Source: Acidobacteriota bacterium
GTDB taxonomy: Bacteria > Acidobacteriota > Thermoanaerobaculia > UBA5066 > Gp7-AA6
Assembly (NCBI GenBank): GCA_020199905.1
Contig: JAIVJS010000041.1
Span: forward strand, 1-34,297
Reading direction: 5' to 3'
Length of the DNA: 34,297 nucleotides
A program made the translations under genes and the position numbers. Below are positions 25,291-32,728 of this stretch, piece after piece (position 1 is the first letter of the stretch; each line of letters opens with the position of its first letter). The notes below the pieces were generated by a model. It was given only the letters and a program-made list of their open reading frames with translations. It made no database searches and was not told the origin of the DNA.

Positions 25291-26662
25291 ACGAAAAGGT
25301 TCGAATGGCGGCTCCGACGTGCAGACGCTCGATCCGCCGCCGCCGGAGGGGCTTCCCGACACGACCGCGGAGGAGCAGGAGCAGGAAGATCTCGGCCTCG
25401 AGCACGGCGACACGCTCGACATCCGCGCTCTCCACGAGATCAAGATCCCGCAGCTGCTCAAGATCGCGAAGGACCTCGAGGTCGAGAACGCGACGGGCAT
25501 GCGCAAGCAGGACCTGATCTTCAAGATCCTCCAGGCGCAGACCGAAAAGAAGGGTCTGATCTTCTCCGAAGGCGTTCTCGAATGCCTTCCGGACGGGTTC
25601 GGGTTCCTCCGGGCGCCCGAGTACAACTATTTGCCCGGACCGGATGACATCTACGTCTCGCCGTCCCAGATCCGGAAGTTCGACCTGCGGACCGGCGATA
25701 CGGTCTCCGGCCAGATCCGCCCGCCCAAGGAGGGGGAGCGCTATTTCGCCCTGATCAAGGTCGAGGCCGTCAACTTCGAGCATCCGGACGTCGCCCGCGA
25801 AAAGATCTTCTTCGACAACCTGACGCCGCTCTATCCGCAGGACCGCATCAAGCTCGAGGTCGCGGGGAACATGACCTCCCGCGTGCTCGACCTCGTCGCG
25901 CCGGTCGGAAAGGGCCAGCGCGGCCTGATCGTCGCGGCGCCGCGGACCGGCAAGACGATGGTCCTGCAGTCGCTGGCGAACTCGATCTCGACCAATCATC
26001 CGGAAGTGACGCTGATCGTGCTGCTGATCGATGAGCGGCCGGAAGAGGTCACGGACATGCAGCGGTCGGTCAAGGGCGAGGTGATCTCCTCGACGTTCGA
26101 CGAGCCGGCCGCCCGCCACGTCCAGGTCGCCGAGATGGTGATCGAGAAGGCGAAGCGGCTGGTCGAGCACAAGCGCGACGTCGTCATCCTGCTCGACTCG
26201 ATCACGCGGCTGGCGCGCGCGTACAACGCCATCGTCCCCCCGTCGGGCAAGGTCCTGTCAGGCGGCGTCGACTCGAACGCCCTGCAGCGCCCCAAGCGCT
26301 TCTTCGGCGCCGCCCGCAACGTCGAGGAGGGCGGGTCGCTCACGATCATGGCGACCGCGCTGATCGACACCGGGTCGCGGATGGACGACGTCATCTTCGA
26401 GGAGTTCAAGGGCACCGGCAACATGGAAGTTCACCTCGACCGGAAGCTCGTCGACAAGCGCGTCTTCCCGGCGATCGACATCAACAAGTCGGGAACCCGC
26501 AAGGAAGAGCTGTTGATGGACAAGGCCGAGTTGAACCGGGTCTGGGTGCTCCGCAAGGTCTTGAACCCGCTCTCGACCGTGGAGGCCATGGAGCTTTTGA
26601 CCGAGAAGCTCGACAAGACGAAGAGCAATGGCGAGTTTTTGTCGATGATGAGCCAGGGGTAG
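25283..26662 (+). CDS. rho: Transcription termination factor Rho
   Basis: A protein of 459 residues. ATG at 25283 lies inside the end of engB (overlap 8 bp) behind GGAGAGG. A 45-residue acidic lead precedes the Rho N-terminal helices ([27 protein letters not shown]), then the cold-shock-like RNA-binding domain ([35 protein letters not shown]). The RecA-like ATPase has APRTGKT as Walker A and [12 protein letters not shown] as Q-loop region. The hexamer terminates untranslated transcripts. Confidence 0.98.
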   Translation: MARRKGSNGGSDVQTLDPPPPEGLPDTTAEEQEQEDLGLEHGDTLDIRALHEIKIPQLLKIAKDLEVENATGMRKQDLIFKILQAQTEKKGLIFSEGVLECLPDGFGFLRAPEYNYLPGPDDIYVSPSQIRKFDLRTGDTVSGQIRPPKEGERYFALIKVEAVNFEHPDVAREKIFFDNLTPLYPQDRIKLEVAGNMTSRVLDLVAPVGKGQRGLIVAAPRTGKTMVLQSLANSISTNHPEVTLIVLLIDERPEEVTDMQRSVKGEVISSTFDEPAARHVQVAEMVIEKAKRLVEHKRDVVILLDSITRLARAYNAIVPPSGKVLSGGVDSNALQRPKRFFGAARNVEEGGSLTIMATALIDTGSRMDDVIFEEFKGTGNMEVHLDRKLVDKRVFPAIDINKSGTRKEELLMDKAELNRVWVLRKVLNPLSTVEAMELLTEKLDKTKSNGEFLSMMSQG

Positions 26663-26667
26663 GGGCT

Positions 26668-26749
26668 TTTCAGCGATCAGCTTTCAGCTTTCAGCCGGAA
26701 TGTTCGGCTCGTTCGCTGACAGGTGAGAGCTGACAGCCGACAGCTTGCT
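26668..26749. repeat. Heptamer array f, two inverted arms reaching into the mqnA start
   Basis: Left arm 26668-26695 has four units (TTTCAGC three times, GATCAGC once). Right arm 26715-26749 has GCTGACA twice, GGTGAGA, GCCGACA and GCTTGCT. TCAGC and GCTGA are reverse complements. The TTG start of mqnA (26745) lies inside the last unit. Confidence 0.82.
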
Positions 26750-27536
26750 TCGCTTCTCCGTCGTCGACTTCTTGAACGCCCGGCCACTCACGTGGGGGTT
26801 GCTTCGTGAGCCCCCTCCCGGCGTCGAGGTCTCCCGCGACCTGCCGTCCGTGTGCGCGGACAAGCTCGCGAGCGGGCAGGCCGACGTCGGGCTCATCCCC
26901 TCGATCGAATACCAGCGGATCCCCGGCCTGCGGGTCGTTCCCGGCCTCGGCATCGCCGCGTCTTCGGAGGTCCGCTCGGTCCTTCTCGTGTCGAAGGTGT
27001 CCCGCGAACGGATTACGTCGGTGGCCCTCGACCCGGCGTCGCGCACCTCCGCCGCCCTGACGCGAATTCTTCTCGCGCGCCGCTACGGGATCGCCCCGGA
27101 ATTCGTCGAGGGCGCGGGAGAGGGGACCGACGCGCGCCTCGTCATCGGGGACCCGGCATTGAAGGCGCGCCTGAACGGGCACGTCGTGCTCGATCTCGCC
27201 GCCGAGTGGAGGGCGTTTACGGGCCGGTCGTTCGTCTTCGCCTTCTGGGCGGTGCGGGACGGGGTCGACGCCGAGGCGGCCGCGCGGATCGTTCTGGAAT
27301 CCCGGGAGCGGGGGCGGCAGGAATTTTCGAGACTCGTCCGCGAGGAAGCGGGGGAGACAGGGCTGTCCGAAGCGGTCATCGAGGACTACCTCCGCCACAG
27401 CCTCCACTTCGACCTCGACCGGGCGGATTTCGGCGGACTCGAGCTCTTCTACCGCCTCGCCGTCGAAGGCGGAGTCATCGAGTCCGCCCGCCCGATCGAC
27501 TTCCTCGAGGCCGTTGCCCCCTCCGCGGGGGGCTAG
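26745..27536 (+). CDS. mqnA: Chorismate dehydratase MqnA (futalosine menaquinone pathway)
   Basis: A protein of 263 residues. The start is TTG 26745; a stop lies in frame at 26724 and no better codon exists between. No ribosome site is visible because the upstream bases belong to a heptamer array. The protein begins LRFSVVDFLNARPLTWGL, the MqnA/periplasmic-binding-protein-like start. It continues with GQADVGLIPSIEYQRI, SRTSAALTRILL and the acidic pocket segment typical of the family. MqnA makes 3-enolpyruvylbenzoate from chorismate, the first futalosine step. mqnC follows. Confidence 0.92.
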   Translation: MLRFSVVDFLNARPLTWGLLREPPPGVEVSRDLPSVCADKLASGQADVGLIPSIEYQRIPGLRVVPGLGIAASSEVRSVLLVSKVSRERITSVALDPASRTSAALTRILLARRYGIAPEFVEGAGEGTDARLVIGDPALKARLNGHVVLDLAAEWRAFTGRSFVFAFWAVRDGVDAEAAARIVLESRERGRQEFSRLVREEAGETGLSEAVIEDYLRHSLHFDLDRADFGGLELFYRLAVEGGVIESARPIDFLEAVAPSAGG

Positions 27537-27539
27537 AAT
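27534..27539 (+). promoter_or_regulatory. Leaderless-type -10 box of mqnC
   Basis: TAGAAT overlaps the mqnA stop codon and is followed by 7 bp and ATG 27547. No Shine-Dalgarno is present. A GC hairpin (GCCCCC with GGGGGC) lies just upstream. Confidence 0.5.
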
Positions 27540-27546
27540 CGAAAAC

Positions 27547-28701
27547 ATGGCGGCCCGGCGGACGGCGGAGATTCTCGAGCGGACCCTGACGGGGGAACGG
27601 CTCTCGCCCTCGGACGCCGTCACGCTCCTCGAAGAGGGAGATCTCCTCGCCCTCGGGTCGGCGGCGGACGCGGTCCGGCGGCGGAAGAACGATCCCGGGA
27701 TCGCGAGCTACATCATCGACCGGAACATCAACTACACGAACGTCTGCATCTACCGTTGCCAGTTCTGCGCGTTTTACCGGCCGTCGAGCAGCCACCCGGA
27801 GTCCTACGTCCTCTCCTGGGACCAGATCGGCGAAAAGATCCAGGAGACGATCGACCTGGGCGGCACGGGTGTCCTGCTCCAGGGGGGCGTACACGCCGAG
27901 CTGCCGTTCACGTTCTACGAAGAGATGTTCCGGTTCATCCGGTCGACCTTCCCGAGCATCCACCTCCACGCGCTGTCGGCGCCGGAGGTGTACTTCCTGC
28001 AGAAGCTGACGAAGTCCCCGATGCGGGACGTCATAGCCCGCCTCCGCGACGCGGGCCTCCAGTCGATCCCCGGCGGCGGCGCGGAGATTCTCGAGGACTC
28101 CGTGCGGCGCCGGATCTGGTCGTTGACGAAGGCGCCGACGGAAAAATGGGTCGACGTCCACGAGTCCGCGCATTCGCTGGGGATGCGGACGACGGCCACG
28201 ATGATGTTCGGAGTCGGGGAGACCTATCCACAGCGCGTCGCGCATTTCGAGGTCGTCCGGAGTCTCCAGGACCGCACGGGAGGCTTCACCGCCTGGATTC
28301 CGTGGACGTTCCAGCGCGAGAACACCGCCCTCGACGAGAAGGTGGACGAGGCGGGCGGCTTCGAATACCTGAAGACGCTCGCCGTCTCTCGCCTGTACCT
28401 CGACAACGTCCGCCACGTCCAGGGGTCCTGGGTGACGCAGGGCTCGAAGATCGGCCAGGTCTCGCTCTCGTTCGGCGCCGACGATCTCGGCTCGATCATG
28501 ATCGAAGAAAACGTCGTCTACGCGGCGGGCGCGCGCAACCGGATGACGGCACCCGAGATGCGGCGCCTGATCGCCGACGCGGGTTACGAGCCGGTGCAGC
28601 GCCGCACGCTGTATGACGGCTGCCCCGACCCGTGTTGCGCGGGCCCCGTCCCGGAGCCGAGGGCCGAGATGGTCCGGGAGGCGGCAGGCGGCAGGCGGTA
28701 G
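27547..28701 (+). CDS. mqnC: Cyclic dehypoxanthinyl futalosine synthase MqnC (radical SAM)
   Basis: About 384 residues from ATG 27547 (a GTG/ATG-like start at 27514 would overlap mqnA). The radical SAM motif is CIYRCQFC (CxxxCxxC) in DRNINYTNVCIYRCQFCAFYR. Then come LLQGGVHAELPFTFYEEMF, GGGAEILEDSVR, MMFGVGET and WTFQRENTALD, all MqnC signatures that separate it from MqnE. It cyclises dehypoxanthine futalosine on the way to menaquinone. The final residues (EAAGGRR) and stop come from heptamer array g. Confidence 0.95.
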   Translation: MAARRTAEILERTLTGERLSPSDAVTLLEEGDLLALGSAADAVRRRKNDPGIASYIIDRNINYTNVCIYRCQFCAFYRPSSSHPESYVLSWDQIGEKIQETIDLGGTGVLLQGGVHAELPFTFYEEMFRFIRSTFPSIHLHALSAPEVYFLQKLTKSPMRDVIARLRDAGLQSIPGGGAEILEDSVRRRIWSLTKAPTEKWVDVHESAHSLGMRTTATMMFGVGETYPQRVAHFEVVRSLQDRTGGFTAWIPWTFQRENTALDEKVDEAGGFEYLKTLAVSRLYLDNVRHVQGSWVTQGSKIGQVSLSFGADDLGSIMIEENVVYAAGARNRMTAPEMRRLIADAGYEPVQRRTLYDGCPDPCCAGPVPEPRAEMVREAAGGRR

Positions 28702-28705
28702 GCGG
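28678..28705. repeat. Heptamer array g (end of mqnC)
   Basis: Four units: GAGGCGG, CAGGCGG twice, TAGGCGG. The mqnC stop codon is the TAG of the last unit. Element D copy 2 starts 10 bp downstream. Confidence 0.75.
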
Positions 28706-28715
28706 GACGTTCGAT

Positions 28716-28778
28716 TCCCGATCTAGTTGACCGCGGAGTACCCGCCGTCTCGCTCCCGTTGGTCGCTCGGCTCCCGGC
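28716..28778 (-). repeat. Dispersed element D, copy 2
   Basis: Reverse-strand copy of the 17057-17118 element: identical 32-base and 15-base blocks with a small variable patch between. Read on its own strand it is followed by a heptamer array (28705 down to 28678), the same order as copy 1. Confidence 0.8.
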
Positions 28779-28792
28779 CCTCGTCCTCGTCT

Positions 28793-29842
28793 CTAGCGCG
28801 GCGCCGCGGCCACTCCCGCGGTCGGCGCCCGGTGCGCGCGCTGCCAGCAGGACCCGCCGAAAAAGCCGGCCACGAGCAGAGCGGCGCCGACGATCGTCCT
28901 CAGCAGAATGCGGGTCTGCCGGCGTTTCCAGGGCGGCTCGCTCCGGAAGTGAACGCGAAGGGCCGACTCGGACGTCTGCTCCGCCTGCCAGGAGCGGAGA
29001 TCCATCATGAGGTCCGCGGCAGACTGGTACCGGTCCGACGGATCCTTCTCGAGGCATCGAAACACGTAGTGGCGCAGCTCCTCCGCGATCCTCTCGCTCT
29101 CCGGATATTTCCGCGGATCGTCGCGCAGGACCGCGCCGAGCGTGTCGACGGGGGTATCGCGCATGAACGCCCGGCGGCCCGTCAACATCTCGTAATAGAC
29201 GGCTCCGAGCGAAAAGATGTCGCTGCGCGGGTCGGCGCGCCTGCCCCGGACCTGTTCGGGAGAGATGTAGCCGGCGGTTCCCATGAGGAGGCGCCCGCTC
29301 GACTGAGAGGAGAGGCGCACGGAGCTTCCGTCCGAACCGGCGAGCGGCGTGCTGGTGGTCGGGCGCTCGACGCGCGCAATCCCGAAATCGAGGATCTTCG
29401 CCCGGCCGTCGTTGGTCAGGAAGATGTTCTCCGGTTTGATGTCCCGATGGACGACTCCCTGGGCGTGGGCCGCCGAGAGCCCGTCCGCCATCTGGCAGGC
29501 CAGTTCCGTGGCGCGCTTCTCTGCGAGCGGGCCGGACCGGAGCCGGTCGGCCAGCGTCTCGCCCTGGAGCAGCTCCGTCACGGCGTACGGGACGCCGCGA
29601 TGCGATCCCGTGTCGTGGATCGCGAGAATGTTGGGGTGGTTGAGCGCCGCGACGACGTGCGTCTCGCGCTGGAAGCGCCGGAGCGACTCGTCGTCGTTGG
29701 CGCCGTCCGCGGAGAGGAGCTTCAGCGCGACCTCCCGCCGGAGGCGCGTGTCGCGGGCGCGATAGACCTCGCCCATTCCCCCCTTGGCGAGGGGCGCCAG
29801 GATCTCGTAATGCCCGAGCTGCTCGCCGGTCGGAAGCGACAC
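28793..29842 (-). CDS. Membrane Ser/Thr protein kinase with minimal C-terminus
   Basis: A protein of 349 residues from GTG 29842. The kinase domain (about 11-290) has a Gly loop with the first Gly replaced (LAKGGMG, Ala19), Lys41, HRDIKP (132-137), DFG (152-154) and SPEQVRG. One membrane helix (about 314-331) is followed by only some 18 residues, so the TolB/TPR or PEGA sensor seen in many relatives is missing. The gene ends next to element D copy 2, so the tail may have been cut there, or this is a naturally short kinase. The start has no Shine-Dalgarno; TATGCT lies seven bases upstream (29850-29855). It is divergent from sixA with a 63-bp gap. Confidence 0.9.
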   Translation of the reverse strand: MSLPTGEQLGHYEILAPLAKGGMGEVYRARDTRLRREVALKLLSADGANDDESLRRFQRETHVVAALNHPNILAIHDTGSHRGVPYAVTELLQGETLADRLRSGPLAEKRATELACQMADGLSAAHAQGVVHRDIKPENIFLTNDGRAKILDFGIARVERPTTSTPLAGSDGSSVRLSSQSSGRLLMGTAGYISPEQVRGRRADPRSDIFSLGAVYYEMLTGRRAFMRDTPVDTLGAVLRDDPRKYPESERIAEELRHYVFRCLEKDPSDRYQSAADLMMDLRSWQAEQTSESALRVHFRSEPPWKRRQTRILLRTIVGAALLVAGFFGGSCWQRAHRAPTAGVAAAPR

Positions 29843-29893
29843 TCGCTACAGCATACGACGGCGTCGGTCCCGCGTCGCCGCCCGTTGCGTTGC

Positions 29894-29899
29894 TAGACT
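29894..29899 (+). promoter_or_regulatory. Leaderless-type -10 box of the sixA-like gene
   Basis: TAGACT, 6 bp (GATGCG), ATG 29906. The same TAGACTGATGCG string precedes the modE start at 32722, there on the reverse strand. Confidence 0.55.
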
Positions 29900-29905
29900 G
29901 ATGCG

Positions 29906-30559
29906 ATGGACATCTGGCTGCTCCGCCACGCCGCCGCCGAGGACCGCCCGGACTCCGGACGGGACTCCGATCGCGCCCTGACGCCGGAAGGAATCGAGCG
30001 CGCCCGCGCCGTGGCCCTCGGTCTCGCCGCGCTCGAGCCGGGGATCGCGCGCGTGATCACCTCGCCCTACCGGCGCGCCCGACAGACGGCGGACGCCGCG
30101 GCCGCTGCGCTCGCGCTTTCGAAAACCCTCGCGGAATCCCGGGCGCTCGAGCCGGAAAGCGATCCTCAGGAAATCCTCCGCGAGCTTTCGGCCGGCTCCG
30201 GCGACGTCCTTCTCGTCGGCCACCAGCCGCACCTGGGGTCGCTCCTGGGGCTGCTCGTCGGGGGCGAGCGCGTCGAGATCCCGATGAAGAAGGCGGCCGC
30301 GGCCCGCGTCACGCTGACCGGGCGCTGGTCGGGAACCCTGAGAGCCTTTCTCCCGCCGCGGGTGCTGGAGAAGCCGAGGGGCTCGTCGCACAGAAGGAGG
30401 CGGGGTCGGGCGAGAAGGGCGCGCCCGAGCGCGACGCGGCGGCGCTCTCCGCCCGAGAGATTCGAGATTCCCCTCTCGAGAACGGCGTCGAGCTCGAGCA
30501 CGGCGACGACGCGATCGAATTCGCCTGTGGGCGAATCCCGGCCGGCCGCCCACGCATAG
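29906..30559 (+). CDS. sixA: SixA-like histidine phosphatase with chimeric C-terminal tail
   Basis: Residues 1-156 are a complete small SixA-type phosphohistidine phosphatase: RHA with His8 (LLRHAAAEDR), Arg in ITSPYRRARQT, GHQPH with His106, and the family end RWSGTLRAFLPPRVLE. SixA proteins usually stop near here. In this sequence the frame runs on for 60 more residues of Arg/Ser-rich nonsense to 30559, which is the antisense of modC. So the natural stop has been lost at about 30376, where sixA and modC run into each other. SixA removes phosphate from His phosphotransfer domains in phosphorelays. Confidence 0.8.
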   Translation: MDIWLLRHAAAEDRPDSGRDSDRALTPEGIERARAVALGLAALEPGIARVITSPYRRARQTADAAAAALALSKTLAESRALEPESDPQEILRELSAGSGDVLLVGHQPHLGSLLGLLVGGERVEIPMKKAAAARVTLTGRWSGTLRAFLPPRVLEKPRGSSHRRRRGRARRARPSATRRRSPPERFEIPLSRTASSSSTATTRSNSPVGESRPAAHA

Positions 30560-30852
30560 GCGAGGTTGCGCCGGACCGTCAGGTGCGGGAAGAGGGTGTC
30601 GTCCTGGGGCACGTAGCCGATTCGCCGGAGGCGCGCCGGCAGGTTGCGTCCCGCCGCCACGTCGAGCAGGGTCTCCCCGTCGAGCTCGATCCGGCCGCGG
30701 CGAGGCGTCCGGAATCCCGCGATCGTCTCGAGAAGCGAGGTCTTGCCCGCGCCCGACGGGCCGACGACTGCCGTCACCCGGCTCTCGAGATCGAGGTGAG
30801 CACGGAGCGGAAACTCGGACAGGGGAAGCTCGAGATCAACAATCCGGAGCAT
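30166..30852 (-). pseudogene. modC: Molybdate ABC transporter ATPase ModC, truncated at the D-loop
   Basis: ATG 30852 lies 2 bp after the modB stop. Residues 1-159 are a good ModC: Walker A GPSGAGKT (31-38), Q-loop VPQDD (81-85), signature LSGGERRR (132-139) and Walker B ending DEPL (156-159). At that point (about 30376) the normal ASLD loop, switch His and the whole C-terminal half are absent; the frame continues to 30166 only as antisense of sixA. Without D-loop and H-loop it cannot complete a nucleotide site. It is a deletion or misassembly joined to the sixA 3' end. If genuine, molybdate uptake by this operon needs another ATPase. Confidence 0.85.
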
Positions 30853-30854
30853 CG

Positions 30855-31538
30855 TCAGACGAGCCGTCCCCGGCGGTTCAGGACGGTCTCTCCGATCCAG
30901 ACGGCGAGAAAGCAGATGGCCACGGAAACCGCAAGGAGAGGCCACGCGCGGTCGTCGCGTCCGATCTGAACGAAGTTGTAGATCGCGAGCGACATCGTCG
31001 ACGTCTTCCACGGGATGTTCCCGGCTACGAGGACGGTGGCGCCGAACTCTCCAAGCGCCCGGGCGAACGCGAGGAGCAGACCGCCCACGATGCCCCGAGT
31101 CGCCAGCGGAAGCGTCATGGTGAACAGCACCCGCGCTTCGCCCGCGCCGAGGCTGCGGGCCATCTGCTCGAGGCGCGGATTCACGTCGTCGAACGCGATT
31201 CTCGCGCCGCGCACCAGAAGCGGAAAAGACATCACCATCATGGCGATCACGACGGCCTTCCAGGTGAAGATCACGTCGATCCCGATCCGCTCCAGGGCAG
31301 GCCCTAAAATGCCGCGGCGTCCCAGCAACTTGAGAAGGATGAGACCGGTCGCCACGGGGGGCATGACCAGAGGAAGAGCGACGAGGGTCTCGACGACCGA
31401 CTTTCCCGTCCAGGTCTTCCGGGACAGGAGCCATGCGACCGCCAGCGCCGGAGCCGCCATCAGGATCGTAGCGAGAGCCGCGACGCGCAGCGTGAACCAG
31501 ATCGTCCACGCGGTCTCGGAGGCGAAGACGCCGCTCAC
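30855..31538 (-). CDS. modB: Molybdate ABC transporter permease ModB
   Basis: A protein of 227 residues. The GTG start (31538) overlaps the modA stop as GTGA. Five membrane helices are visible. The characteristic segments are LVALPLVMPPVATGLILL and the EAA loop ARSLGAGEARVLFTMTLPLA, then ALGEFGATVLVAGNIPWKT, the ModB signature. It forms the membrane channel for molybdate/tungstate with ModC. Translationally coupled to modA. Confidence 0.95.
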   Translation of the reverse strand: MSGVFASETAWTIWFTLRVAALATILMAAPALAVAWLLSRKTWTGKSVVETLVALPLVMPPVATGLILLKLLGRRGILGPALERIGIDVIFTWKAVVIAMMVMSFPLLVRGARIAFDDVNPRLEQMARSLGAGEARVLFTMTLPLATRGIVGGLLLAFARALGEFGATVLVAGNIPWKTSTMSLAIYNFVQIGRDDRAWPLLAVSVAICFLAVWIGETVLNRRGRLV

Positions 31539-32299
31539 TTCGGAATCAGGAATCCGTGCCGGCGGAAGATGGCGGTTCCGGCTGGCGATTGGAGGAAAGC
31601 GAGGAACCCGCGCGCACCGGCCGCGTTCTTCGCCGTCGTGAGAACCGCCGCCGGGTAGGAGATCTTCGGGCCGTCCGGAACGGGGACCTCCCAGGCTATG
31701 GCGACCTTTTTCGAGATGAGGGCGTCGGTCCTGTACACGACGGCGACGTCGGCGTTGCCCGCCTCCACGGCGGCGAGCGCCGCGCGGATGTTCTCTGTCG
31801 GCACGACCCGTCCGCTGACGCGATCCCAGAGGCCTTTTCGAGTCAGATACTCCCGGGCATAGATGCCGGCCGGAACGCTCCGGGTCTCCGCCAGCGCGAT
31901 CGCGCGAATCCCGGGCTTCAAAAGGTCTTCCGGCGCGACCACGGAAGAGCCGCGCTCCTTCGCGACGACGAAGACGAGGCTGTTCGAGAGAAGGCTCTTC
32001 CTCGTGTTCCGGTCGATTGCGCCCTTCGCGGCGAGGCCGTCCATTTTCGCTTCGTCGGCGGAAAAGAAGAGATCGGCCGGCCCGCCCTCTTCGATCTGGC
32101 GGGCGAGCAGGCTCGACGCCCCGAAGTTGAACGCGATCGGCTCCCCGCCCCGAGCCCTCCAGGCCGCGGACGCCTCCTGCAGCGCGTCGGTCAGGCTCGC
32201 CGCCGCGGAGACCCGGATCTCGGCTGTCGGGGCCCGCGACGCGAAAAGCCCCAGGCCGAGGCACGCGCCCGCAAGAATCGTCGAACGTACGGTCGGCAT
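31535..32299 (-). CDS. modA: Molybdate-binding periplasmic protein ModA
   Basis: A protein of 254 residues. ATG 32299 follows AAAGGGG. Signal peptide TILAGACLGLGLFASRAPTA, then EIRVSAAASLTDAL (ligand Ser motif), FNFGASSLLARQIEEGGPADLFFSAD, NSLVFVVAK, VPAGIYAREYL, NADVAVVYRTDA, all typical of ModA. It delivers molybdate to ModB. A ModE-type operator lies in its promoter. Confidence 0.96.
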   Translation of the reverse strand: MPTVRSTILAGACLGLGLFASRAPTAEIRVSAAASLTDALQEASAAWRARGGEPIAFNFGASSLLARQIEEGGPADLFFSADEAKMDGLAAKGAIDRNTRKSLLSNSLVFVVAKERGSSVVAPEDLLKPGIRAIALAETRSVPAGIYAREYLTRKGLWDRVSGRVVPTENIRAALAAVEAGNADVAVVYRTDALISKKVAIAWEVPVPDGPKISYPAAVLTTAKNAAGARGFLAFLQSPAGTAIFRRHGFLIPK

Positions 32300-32312
32300 C
32301 GCCCCTTTACTC

Positions 32313-32336
32313 CGTTATATCCCGGGAAGTATAACG
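32313..32336 (-). promoter_or_regulatory. ModE-type operator at the modA promoter
   Basis: Perfect inverted repeat CGTTATA-N10-TATAACG. This resembles the ModE box known in Proteobacteria, where TATA-containing arms with CG ends flank a spacer. It lies between modE (ends 32354) and modA; the TATAAC half can serve as the modA -10 box, so bound ModE would block it. Confidence 0.8.
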
Positions 32337-32353
32337 AAGCGGCCTCGCGATTC

Positions 32354-32722
32354 TCAGGAGGCGAGCAGGCTTTTCAATCGCTTCCAGGCGGGATCGATCG
32401 CGGCCAGGCTCGACCTCTCCATGGTGCGGTAGAGAGCGAGGACGGACTCTCCCATGGGCGTCAGGGTCGTCTTTCCGTGCCCGGCCCCGCCGCGCTCGGT
32501 GCGGACGAGAGGCTCTCGAAATCCCCGGTTGAGCATCTGGACGAGCTTCCAGGCGCGCATGTAGGACATGCCGAGCTCGTCGGCGGCGCCGCGGAGCCGG
32601 CCGGATCTTCGAATCGCCTCGAGGAGATCGGCTTTTCCGGGCCCCAGGAGGATCTCCTCCGCGCGGCTGACCCGGATGCGGGGACGGACCGTCGGTTCCG
32701 GCGGCCGCGAGCGCCTCGTCAC
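32354..32722 (-). CDS. modE: ModE-like molybdenum-responsive regulator, DNA-binding domain only
   Basis: A protein of 122 residues from GTG 32722. The winged-helix domain has GPGKADLLEAIRRSGRLRGAADELGMSYMRAWKLVQMLNR, REPLVRTERGGAGHGKTTLTPMG and ESVLALYRTME, the ModE N-terminal pattern. Full ModE carries two Mop domains that bind molybdate; here there are none, so metal sensing is either absent or done by another protein. It heads the mod operon. There is no Shine-Dalgarno; a TAGACT box lies six bases before the start (32729-32734). Confidence 0.9.
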   Translation of the reverse strand: MTRRSRPPEPTVRPRIRVSRAEEILLGPGKADLLEAIRRSGRLRGAADELGMSYMRAWKLVQMLNRGFREPLVRTERGGAGHGKTTLTPMGESVLALYRTMERSSLAAIDPAWKRLKSLLAS

Positions 32723-32728
32723 CGCATC

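Noticed and set aside
28793..29905. Kinase 2 and SixA as a dedicated kinase/phosphatase pair
   Set aside because: SixA acts on phosphohistidine, the kinase on Ser/Thr; divergent adjacency alone does not support a shared pathway.
32313..32336. Transcription terminator of modE
   Set aside because: The palindrome is AT-rich at its arms with a 10-bp spacer and no T run, and fits a ModE-type operator better.
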